A DNA stretch of 7,941 bases from Nanobdellati archaeon (lineage in GTDB: Archaea; EX4484-52; JAADEF01), in NCBI GenBank assembly GCA_015521505.1, contig WAOB01000113.1, forward strand, positions 1 to 7,941, given 5' to 3'. The notes beneath the pieces are model-generated. The model had not been told where the DNA came from. It made no database searches and saw only the letters and a program-made list of their open reading frames with translations. Both the position numbers and the translations under genes were made by a program. Position 1 is the first letter of the stretch; each line of letters starts with the position of its first letter. Shown here in pieces: positions 1 to 5,355 of this stretch.

Positions 1-480
1 AGAATAAACAATTCAAAGAAAATTATTCTTACAGGTAAAAACAAAGTTAGAGGGAAAGAGATAGCGCATTTTGATATAGATAAAGGACCATTATTTTATT
101 CTGGACAGGACAATTATAATATATACTCTCTATCAACAAAAATAGGACATCTTAGGTTTGTGCAATATCTTGTGGAGAAAATATATACAAAATCTATAAA
201 GGAAGGGTGGATGGATATAAAAGATGTTGTATACCATGAACCTAAGCAAATTATTTACAGACTTCAAAGTTTGAAGGACAACAAATTATTAAAAATGACA
301 CAACAAGATGTCGATGATTTGCAAGACACTTATCTCTATTTTTTAAGACTTTATCATATATCACAGTACCAATTTAAGATGAGGGGACAAAAACAAACAC
401 ACATTCCTTGCGTTAAGGAATTTAAAGAGAGGTCTTTCTTTCTTATTCGTGTTTTTTCCAGAGAAAACACAGTTTTGTAA
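1..480 (+). CDS. Partial hypothetical protein, 3' end only
   Basis: The frame is open from the first base of the window to a TAA at 478-480, so 159 residues of an unknown protein are visible and the start lies outside. I do not recognise the family. The visible part is soluble-looking, with no membrane segment or signal. The stretch from about residue 50 to 100 (YLVEKIYTKSIKEGWMDI, then HEPKQIIYRLQSLKDNKLLK) is predicted-helix-like, could be a winged-helix or similar small helical fold, and has ordinary codon choice. The last 30 or so residues (from RGQKQTHIPC on) look less protein-like and coincide with a cluster of short inverted repeats, so the true ending may be altered by a frameshift. 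A GTG at 160 could act as an internal start, but coding character continues upstream of it. The broken gene on the other strand converges on it, with 46 bases between the two stops. Confidence 0.55.
   Translation, partial: RINNSKKIILTGKNKVRGKEIAHFDIDKGPLFYSGQDNYNIYSLSTKIGHLRFVQYLVEKIYTKSIKEGWMDIKDVVYHEPKQIIYRLQSLKDNKLLKMTQQDVDDLQDTYLYFLRLYHISQYQFKMRGQKQTHIPCVKEFKERSFFLIRVFSRENTVL
403..476. repeat. Cluster of short inverted repeats
   Basis: Four short hairpin-capable sequences follow each other. The first is ATTCCTT at 403-409 with AAGGAAT at 415-421. The second is AAAGA at 424-428 with TCTTT at 433-437. The third is GTGTTTT at 449-455 with AAAACAC at 464-470, extendable by a T-G and a T-A pair. 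The fourth is AAAAC at 464-468 with GTTTT at 472-476, which excludes the third. They lie inside the 3' end of the partial left-hand gene. They could be a transcript-end structure or chance in AT-rich DNA; the third is the strongest. No T-run follows directly. Confidence 0.35.
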
Positions 481-526
481 GTTATTTGTATTGCTTGATT
501 TGACTCATTTCTTACCCTGTATAAAA

Positions 527-1152
527 CTATTTTGTTAAAAGAACTTTTTCGTACATCCTTTTGAATTTTGTTTGTTGTTTGTGGTCAATATTCATCAATT
601 GAGAAATAAAAGAAGCGTTTGAACCTAAAGTTTATAATAAACACTTGTTGAAAATTTAGAGATTTCGTTTTTCGATAAGCCATCAAATCCCATGTAAAAT
701 TTCTTGGCATCTTCAATCTCTTCTATAGAAGGACAACAAAAACATATTTCTCATTGTTTAGGACAATGCTAACAATTATGGTCTTATTGTCTTTTGAAAT
801 CTTTGGCTTTATATTTGCCTGTTTAGCGTGTTAATTATATCTCTTATTATATCGCAACAAAGATTGTTATCATAAGGAACAACACAATTATCAATCACAG
901 ACCAATTCTTCTTTTCCCTATATCCTTCTAGAGTGTCTTCTAAATACAACGAATGCTCTTCAGCTATTGATCAATCATATCTCTAAACTGACCCCAAATA
1001 AGTTCCTGACAGGAATATAGGATTTTTCATTAACAAGATCATTATATAAGATGTAAACGTTACCACTTAAAATCATAGTATTTTGTATTTCTTCCTATAA
1101 AAATAGTTGGTTTTTCATTAAATCTATTGTTTATCTCATTAGGAGTTATCAT
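527..1152 (-). pseudogene. Multiply frameshifted gene, unknown family
   Basis: Read on the minus strand, this gap contains a chain of protein-like segments in changing frames. A, from ATG at 1152 to a stop at 1062: starts MITPNEINNRF and contains TIFIGRNTKYYDF. B, about 1076 to 977: LSGNVYILYNDLVNEKSYIP. C, about 1026 to 966: ELIWGQFRDMIDQ. D, 970 to 811: IAEEHSLYLEDTLEGYREKK, later SVIDNCVVPYDNN and CDIIRDIINTLN. E, about 830 to 725: KPKISKDNKTIIVSIVLNNE. F, about 750 to 627: SIEEIEDAKKFYMGFDGLSK. G, 631 to 529: SFISQLMNIDH, then FKRMYEKVLLTK and TAG. Each new frame opens only shortly before the previous one hits a stop, so the shifts can be placed to within a few codons. Five of the six are in the same direction (one base lost), and the first is +1 or two losses. 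The restored product would be about 208 residues, acidic/basic mixed and soluble, of no family I recognise. It is downstream of the LamG gene on the same strand. Decay is the simplest reading; run-length errors in the assembly are the alternative. Confidence 0.6.
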
Positions 1153-1169
1153 AAGAGCATTTTTATTAT

Positions 1170-1184
1170 GAAAAATTTAAAAAT
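1170..1184 (-). promoter_or_regulatory. TATA-like box / T-rich tract before the broken gene
   Basis: On the minus strand this reads ATTTTTAAATTTTTC, directly after the stop of the LamG protein gene. The TTTAAA core (1176-1181) is centred 26.5 bases upstream of the ATG at 1152, the same spacing seen for the intact leaderless genes here, so it may be the old promoter of the broken gene. The two T5 runs could equally serve as the T-rich archaeal terminator of the LamG gene; both roles are possible. Confidence 0.4.
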
Positions 1185-3464
1185 CTAACAATTCACATAA
1201 TCAATTCTTGACCCGCAAGGAGTGGAGATAATAACCTCATAATTTTTAGTTCCATCACAAGGCAAAGAGCAGTTCCAAACATCTAAAGAGGTTATTCCAT
1301 TGCTTTTAAGAGTTGCATTAACATCATAAACACAATATTCTTTATTCTTAGCATCTTTAATAGTTATCTGAGATATTGGCAATGAAAGATTTATGTTGTT
1401 ACCAATAACTAAAGTAAAGGAAGTATAATTCTCGTAAATCGGTTCATATATAGGTATTTTAGAGTAATTAAACAGAGAGTAATTTAAAGGTAAATCAATG
1501 TAGTTTCTTTCCTTAATCCAATCAACAGAGTAATTACTATAACACCAAGACGAGCAAGTGTTGTGAGACCAAACACTAATAGAGTAGTTGCTTATATTCC
1601 AATAAGGGAAGTAAACCGTAGTAAAGTATTTCTGCACTGGTGTAAAGTAGTCATTATAGCCATAAGAAACCTTAAAACCAGAAAGCTTATAAGGTAAAGC
1701 ATATCGTGTCATTATAATGGTGTCGTTTTCCGTTGGTAGAGATTCGTTTTCGTATCGGTAGGTATATACTTCTTGTGTAGTATTATAATAATGGTGATTA
1801 AATAAACCCACAGGATTAGAATATAGATTATTAGACCACTCTGCATTGCTGTATGGGTGAGTCCAATTGATATCAATAAACGGTATTCCAAACCTAAACA
1901 ATTTCTTACTCAACACTTTTGCATCCAATATAATTCCTTTGTTGTAAGGAGAGGTTAAATTACTGCTCTTCTTATTTACACCACACCACACCGTATTATA
2001 ACTGCTCTGATTATAAGTCCATAACCACAAAGATCCGTTAAAAACGCCATAACCAGAGTAGTTTCCGCATGCTGAAGAAGGTTGCCAAATGCTTGTGTTT
2101 AAAGTATTGCTGTTGAAATCCTCATAGAAAGGAAAAACTTCCCTTCCGTTTAATGCATAAGAAGTAGTGGTTTTAACAAACCTTAGTTTTATTTTTCCAG
2201 GTAAAACCCCTTTTATTCCCGGAACTATTTTTGGATTACCATAAATCTTTCCATGATTACCATTACCTGATAAATCTTTAACATAAACTGCTTGCGGATT
2301 TAAATTTCCAGGATTGGAAGGATCTTCACAAGGAACATCATTAAAGGAACTATCTAAACACTGCTCAAAATCATAATACAAAACCAAACCATTTGATGGA
2401 CATAAAGAGGCATTAACATAGCAATTAAATATTTCTTCATCTGTTAAAGAGATGTTGTAGACTCTTACTTCATCAATTGTTCCGTTGAAATAACCATATA
2501 TGTTATCTACAGTACCTATATTTCCTCCTATATAAGTATATGGATGATCTAAATTTAGTTGCCATGTTTGAGTATAATTAATTATACTCATCAGATTAGC
2601 ATTCTTATAAAGTCTTTTTTGTAAATCATTGTACGTTGTAGCTAAAAAAGCCGTCTTATTTGTAAAGTTATGATATATAATCATATTATAATATTTATTT
2701 ACATCCCAATCCCAAGAGCAAGTTCCATCATTATTCTTTAAGTGATACCTCAACGTGCTAGAAGAATATTCTAAATAAAAACCCCCGCTACAAGCATGAT
2801 TATCAATAACTGCCGGGATGTCCTGATTATTTTTATTAGGTTTAGGTTTTGCTATAGCAATTAAAGAAAGCTGCTTCGTAGTAGTAAATAAAGGATTAGA
2901 GATGTTTACATAAATCCCTGAATCAAACCCAAATGCTTTTCCTTCATATCCCCATTGAGCTTTTGGCATATAACTAACATTTATCCATATGAACACATCA
3001 CCATTAGGAAATTGATAAAAAGTTTCATTGCATTCTCCATTATATTGCTCAAAGCAATACCTAATTGGTTTATTATTTTCATCCAAAATTTTGAAGTTAT
3101 TACCAAGAGTATTAACCACCTCTGTTATGTTTATCCTTTCCTGGTAATTTCTAACATCTTCTTGATTATAATTCCTCAGCTCTAAATCATAATACTCGTT
3201 ATAACCCACAACCTTCTCTCCCACTTTATATTGTTTAACAACGCTGTTGGCTTTTAACAGCTCTGGTTGAAATTTCGCACAAGAAAGAAGAGAATATTTT
3301 GATTTATCTTCTTGAGCAGATTTTGTTGTTTCCTTCACATATTCCCCCATCCACACATAAATAATAGAGGAAACAGCAACCGCAAAAATAACTAAGAAAA
3401 CACTTCCTATCATTACAGAAATAGATTTTTTGTTAACCCTCTCCTTAATATTATTTTTAATCAT
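1185..3464 (-). CDS. LamG-containing surface protein with pilin-like N-terminus
   Basis: A 759-residue predicted cell-surface protein. A basic stretch (KNNIKERVNKKS) is followed by one hydrophobic segment at about residues 16-39 (SVMIGSVFLVIFAVAVSSII), which resembles archaeal type IV pilin N-termini (compare the K-[AG]-[IV]-S-x-x-I-G pattern). The rest should face outward. Residues about 170-350 look like the body of a LamG/concanavalin A-like domain: GKAFGFDSG, a strand-rich middle, then NGTIDEVRVYNISLTDEEI, the classic LamG end. Residues 359-420 look like the opening of a second LamG unit (GLVLYYDFE, then VKDLSGNGNHGKIYG) that is not completed. Residues 420-690 are aromatic-rich, with FYEDFNSNTLNTSIW. 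The last 60 residues hold five cysteines, probably in disulfides. I counted about 28 N-x-S/T sequons, suggesting N-glycosylation. The start is supported by a TATA-like box at leaderless spacing. Likely role: carbohydrate binding, adhesion or partner attachment (inference). It is divergent from the kaiC-like gene. Confidence 0.8.
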   Translation of the reverse strand: MIKNNIKERVNKKSISVMIGSVFLVIFAVAVSSIIYVWMGEYVKETTKSAQEDKSKYSLLSCAKFQPELLKANSVVKQYKVGEKVVGYNEYYDLELRNYNQEDVRNYQERINITEVVNTLGNNFKILDENNKPIRYCFEQYNGECNETFYQFPNGDVFIWINVSYMPKAQWGYEGKAFGFDSGIYVNISNPLFTTTKQLSLIAIAKPKPNKNNQDIPAVIDNHACSGGFYLEYSSSTLRYHLKNNDGTCSWDWDVNKYYNMIIYHNFTNKTAFLATTYNDLQKRLYKNANLMSIINYTQTWQLNLDHPYTYIGGNIGTVDNIYGYFNGTIDEVRVYNISLTDEEIFNCYVNASLCPSNGLVLYYDFEQCLDSSFNDVPCEDPSNPGNLNPQAVYVKDLSGNGNHGKIYGNPKIVPGIKGVLPGKIKLRFVKTTTSYALNGREVFPFYEDFNSNTLNTSIWQPSSACGNYSGYGVFNGSLWLWTYNQSSYNTVWCGVNKKSSNLTSPYNKGIILDAKVLSKKLFRFGIPFIDINWTHPYSNAEWSNNLYSNPVGLFNHHYYNTTQEVYTYRYENESLPTENDTIIMTRYALPYKLSGFKVSYGYNDYFTPVQKYFTTVYFPYWNISNYSISVWSHNTCSSWCYSNYSVDWIKERNYIDLPLNYSLFNYSKIPIYEPIYENYTSFTLVIGNNINLSLPISQITIKDAKNKEYCVYDVNATLKSNGITSLDVWNCSLPCDGTKNYEVIISTPCGSRIDYVNC

Positions 3465-3485
3465 AAAGAATAATGTATTGGGAAA

Positions 3486-3496
3486 CCTTTAAAATC
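3486..3496 (-). promoter_or_regulatory. TATA-like box of LamG protein gene
   Basis: The minus strand reads GATTTTAAAGG, with the TTTAAA core at 3488-3493 centred 26.5 bases before the ATG at 3464. No Shine-Dalgarno sequence is present between box and start (only CCCAATACATTATTCTTT). The spacing therefore predicts a leaderless mRNA beginning on the ATG. Confidence 0.55.
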
Positions 3497-3514
3497 TTTT
3501 ATTACTTACATAAT

Positions 3515-3523
3515 CTATATTAA
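3515..3523 (+). promoter_or_regulatory. TATA-like box of kaiC-like gene
   Basis: CTATATTAA lies with its TATTAA core (3518-3523) centred 26.5 bases upstream of the ATG at 3547. No Shine-Dalgarno site precedes that ATG, so a leaderless transcript is predicted. The box lies just left of an inverted repeat that would cover the transcription start. Confidence 0.5.
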
Positions 3524-3527
3524 CTCA

Positions 3528-3555
3528 TTCATCCATAAAAATAATTATGGATGAA
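3528..3555. promoter_or_regulatory. Perfect 11-bp inverted repeat over the kaiC-like start codon
   Basis: The left arm TTCATCCATAA (3528-3538) and right arm TTATGGATGAA (3545-3555) are perfect reverse complements separated by AAATAA. The right arm contains the ATG at 3547 and the next two codons. With the predicted start of transcription at about 3545-3547 only the right arm would be in the mRNA, so a DNA-level operator for a dimeric regulator, possibly autoregulatory, is more likely than an RNA hairpin. If transcription starts further upstream, the hairpin would bury the start codon. Confidence 0.5.
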
Positions 3556-4233
3556 ACATATGAGAGAGTTAAAACAGGTATTCCTGGATTGGATGATTTG
3601 CTTAATGGTGGTATACCAAAAGGACATGTTGTTTTGGTTTCTGGAGTTGCAGGAGCAGGAAAAACAACCTTCTTATCTCAATACTGCTGGTATGGATTGC
3701 AACAAGGGGAAAGAGCATTGTTTATTACCTTAGAAGAGATGCCGGAAGAGATAAAAGGAGATATGAAGCAATATGGATGGGATTTTGACAGGTATGAAAA
3801 AGAAGGCAAATTTAGGTTGGAGTATTTTGATCCTTTTGAGTTGAGTGATATGAGCCATAGGTTAAATGATTTAATAGAGGTCAATAAGTTTGATAGAGTT
3901 GTTATAGATTCTCTTTCTTTGCTTGGTATGTATATAAAAGATGAGTTTGAGATAAGAAAAAAACTATTTAAAATAGTTCAGGGCATTAAGAAATCTGGAG
4001 CAACCACATTAATTTCTGGAGAAGTACCAGAACACGAACCAAAAAAGTTGTCAAGGTATGGAGTAGAGGAGTTTGTAGTTGATGGGGTTATCGTGCTTTA
4101 CTATCACAACATGAGCGATGGAAACTTCGGAAACATAGAGATAAGAAAGATGAGAAGGACAAAACATGCTCATGGAACATATCCAACATTCATAACTAAA
4201 AATGGGTACGAAGTAAGTACAGAAAAGTTATGA
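3547..4233 (+). CDS. KaiC-like single-domain RecA-type ATPase
   Basis: A 228-residue cytoplasmic ATPase of the archaeal KaiC-like family. It opens with the family signature RVKTGIPGLDDLLNGGIPKG (residues 7-26). Walker A is GVAGAGKTT (33-41), the tandem catalytic-type glutamates are in TLEE (61-64), and the Walker B strand is RVVIDSLS (117-124). Near the C-terminus is the KMRRTKHAHG element (201-210), typical of KaiC/RadA relatives, where basic residues contact the neighbouring subunit's nucleotide. The length matches one KaiC domain, with no DNA-binding or second domain. Family members form hexamers and act in signalling or in appendage systems; the archaellum protein ArlH/FlaH is a degenerate relative. 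Both key glutamates are present here, so ATP hydrolysis is expected. It leads a plus-strand run with a coiled-coil and a pilin-like protein, pointing to a cell-surface role, but its partner is unknown. The start is fixed by the leaderless TATA spacing and the conserved N-terminus. Confidence 0.9.
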   Translation: MDETYERVKTGIPGLDDLLNGGIPKGHVVLVSGVAGAGKTTFLSQYCWYGLQQGERALFITLEEMPEEIKGDMKQYGWDFDRYEKEGKFRLEYFDPFELSDMSHRLNDLIEVNKFDRVVIDSLSLLGMYIKDEFEIRKKLFKIVQGIKKSGATTLISGEVPEHEPKKLSRYGVEEFVVDGVIVLYYHNMSDGNFGNIEIRKMRRTKHAHGTYPTFITKNGYEVSTEKL

Positions 4234-4248
4234 TTAGGTATGTTGATA

Positions 4249-4285
4249 TATTTAATATATAACTACACCATAAAGTATATATAGG
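4249..4285 (+). promoter_or_regulatory. Two TATA-like boxes before the coiled-coil gene
   Basis: The 97-base gap between the kaiC-like gene and the next gene holds TTTAATATATAA (4251-4262) and AGTATATATAGG (4274-4285). From usual archaeal spacing these would give leaders of roughly 47 and 25 bases. The downstream pair of genes may thus have its own promoter in addition to read-through, as I see no strong T-rich terminator after 4233. Confidence 0.4.
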
Positions 4286-4318
4286 ATGAAAACCTAATAA
4301 TTAACATATAAGTTTGAT

Positions 4319-4324
4319 AGGAGG
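4319..4324 (+). promoter_or_regulatory. Shine-Dalgarno site AGGAGG
   Basis: AGGAGG ends six bases before the ATG at 4331 and matches the anti-Shine-Dalgarno tail of archaeal 16S rRNA. It fixes the start of the coiled-coil gene and shows that its mRNA has a leader, unlike the preceding gene. Confidence 0.75.
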
Positions 4325-4330
4325 ATATTC

Positions 4331-4840
4331 ATGCCGAAATCGAATGTTGATGATATGCTTAAAGAATTAGAGAAACTTGCTGAGGAAATAGATGTGCCAA
4401 CAAAAAAGAAAACAGGTAGAAAAAGAAAGAAAAACTCAGTTGATGAAGACACCCTAAAAGAGGATTTGGACAAGGTAAAAGAAATTAAGAAATCCTTAGA
4501 TGTGTTGGAGAAGGAAGTGTTTATAAAAATAAACAATCCTGATAAGATTGTTTCGAATCTTGTAGAAGGTAAAAAAATAGTAAAAGAGATAACTACTAGT
4601 TTAATGGCCTTGACTAAACTAAATAAATTAAGAGATGAGATAATTGCAAAATTGGAGAAGGATATAAATAATTTAAAAGCCTTGTCTAGAGAGATGGAAC
4701 AAGAACTCAATCTTGAAGAATACTCAAAAACACTTGGCGAGGAAATTCCTACTTTAAACCAAGAAGTTATTAACCAATACATCGACACTATAGAAGAGGA
4801 CATAGAAGAAATAAGAAGATACATAGGTATTGCTAAATAA
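4331..4840 (+). CDS. Lys/Glu-rich coiled-coil protein, unknown function
   Basis: A 169-residue hypothetical protein of no family I recognise. It is very rich in K, E, D, I and L with almost no aromatic residues and no signal or membrane segment, so it is probably cytoplasmic. Residues 5-21 form an acidic amphipathic helix (VDDMLKELEKLAEEI). Residues 25-34 are a basic linker (KKKTGRKRKK) that could touch nucleic acid or membrane phosphates. Residues 38-66 and 75-130 have heptad-like spacing typical of coiled coils (for example LNKLRDEIIAKLEKDINNL). The tail (145-169) is a further acidic helix. A good Shine-Dalgarno site fixes the start. The stop at 4838-4840 is 32 bases ahead of the class III protein start, so the two are very probably one operon. 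A scaffold or adaptor linking the KaiC-like ATPase to the membrane is possible, but this is only inferred from position. Confidence 0.75.
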   Translation: MPKSNVDDMLKELEKLAEEIDVPTKKKTGRKRKKNSVDEDTLKEDLDKVKEIKKSLDVLEKEVFIKINNPDKIVSNLVEGKKIVKEITTSLMALTKLNKLRDEIIAKLEKDINNLKALSREMEQELNLEEYSKTLGEEIPTLNQEVINQYIDTIEEDIEEIRRYIGIAK

Positions 4841-4859
4841 TGATGAACTATTATAAAAA

Positions 4860-4868
4860 GAGGTGGTG
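4860..4868 (+). promoter_or_regulatory. Shine-Dalgarno site that decides the class III protein start
   Basis: GAGGTGGTG matches the archaeal anti-Shine-Dalgarno tail well; its GAGGTG core ends seven bases before the ATG at 4873. The earlier in-frame ATGs at 4840 and 4843 have no such site and would put charged and bulky residues (NYYKKRWCR) before the signal peptide, so 4873 is chosen. Confidence 0.7.
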
Positions 4869-4872
4869 TAGA

Positions 4873-5355
4873 ATGAAGTTTTTAAAGGGACAAAGTGCAA
4901 CAGAATATTTGATGACGTATGGATGGGCTTTATTGGCTATAGCAATAGTTGGAGGATTGCTTTATATGTATGTGTTCAGCAACAAAGAGTGTCCTGATGC
5001 AGTAAGGCCAGCATCGCAGCAGGATATAATAATTCCTGCAAATCAATATCAGGTATACACTAATGGAAGTATAAAATTCATCCTAAAGAACGGAATGGAT
5101 AAGACAATAACTGTCAAACAAATAGATGTAGACGGCAATAGTTGTGTTTTAGCGACACCTATACAGCTAGCACCAGGACAACAAACAACTATAGATTCAG
5201 ATACTACTTCTTGTTCAACTGGAACATTGCAGGCAAATCCATCCAATGAAAACGCATGTGTTGAGGTTAGTGTTGATGTCGTATATGATGTACAAGACGG
5301 GCTAACCGGAGTGAAAAAATCAAGGACAATCCTGACTAAATCAGTTGCTCCATAG
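4873..5355 (+). CDS. Class III signal peptide (type IV pilin-like) protein
   Basis: A 160-residue secreted or surface protein. The N-terminus MKFLKG is followed by QSATEYLMTYGWALLAIAIV, a clear archaeal class III signal peptide. Cleavage by a prepilin peptidase of the EppA/PibD type is expected after Gly6, leaving Gln7 at +1 and Glu11 at +5, the pilin assembly glutamate. The hydrophobic helix runs to about residue 35, after which a predicted beta-rich outer domain of about 120 residues follows. It has four cysteines (40, 91, 114, 129), probably forming two disulfides, and strands such as GSIKFILKNG and VEVSVDVVYDV. This is the size and layout of small archaeal pilin-like subunits. It follows the coiled-coil gene by 32 bases. 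Its 3' end overlaps the convergent M24 gene by 20 bases. No assembly machinery is in the window, so whether it polymerises is unknown. Confidence 0.88.
   Translation: MKFLKGQSATEYLMTYGWALLAIAIVGGLLYMYVFSNKECPDAVRPASQQDIIIPANQYQVYTNGSIKFILKNGMDKTITVKQIDVDGNSCVLATPIQLAPGQQTTIDSDTTSCSTGTLQANPSNENACVEVSVDVVYDVQDGLTGVKKSRTILTKSVAP
5314..5319 (-). terminator. Possible T6 terminator of the M24 gene
   Basis: Just after the M24 stop, the minus strand reads a run of six T (complement of AAAAAA at 5314-5319) inside the class III protein's coding sequence. Short T-runs suffice for archaeal termination, but this run is constrained by the opposite gene, so the call is weak. Confidence 0.3.

Noticed and set aside
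403..476. IS200/IS605-type end or omega-RNA-like structure
   Set aside because: The adjacent frame has no TnpB/TnpA motifs or zinc-finger cysteines, and no element boundaries or target duplication could be found.
612..635. Possible tRNA T-arm (GTTTGAACC-like) in the left gap
   Set aside because: No matching acceptor, anticodon stem or CCA region surrounds it, and the bases are explained by segment G of the broken gene.
3547..4233. Assigning the KaiC-like protein as archaellum ArlH/FlaH
   Set aside because: No other archaellum gene is nearby, and it keeps the tandem glutamates and a full set of active-site motifs typical of KaiC-like enzymes rather than of ArlH.
4233..4308. ATTAGG-TATGTT and CCTAAT-AACATA pairs around the intergenic TATA boxes
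   Set aside because: The complementary words are in the wrong order for one hairpin and the arms are only six bases each, as expected by chance in AT-rich DNA.
4294..4824. 176-codon open frame on the minus strand opposite the coiled-coil gene
   Set aside because: It is a serine/phenylalanine-rich mirror of the Lys/Glu-rich coding strand, without a Shine-Dalgarno or promoter, and is an antisense shadow.
4840..4872. Longer start for the class III protein at the ATG overlapping the upstream stop (TAATG)
   Set aside because: It adds MMNYYKKRWCR before an otherwise textbook class III signal peptide and has no Shine-Dalgarno site, whereas the ATG at 4873 has one at good spacing.
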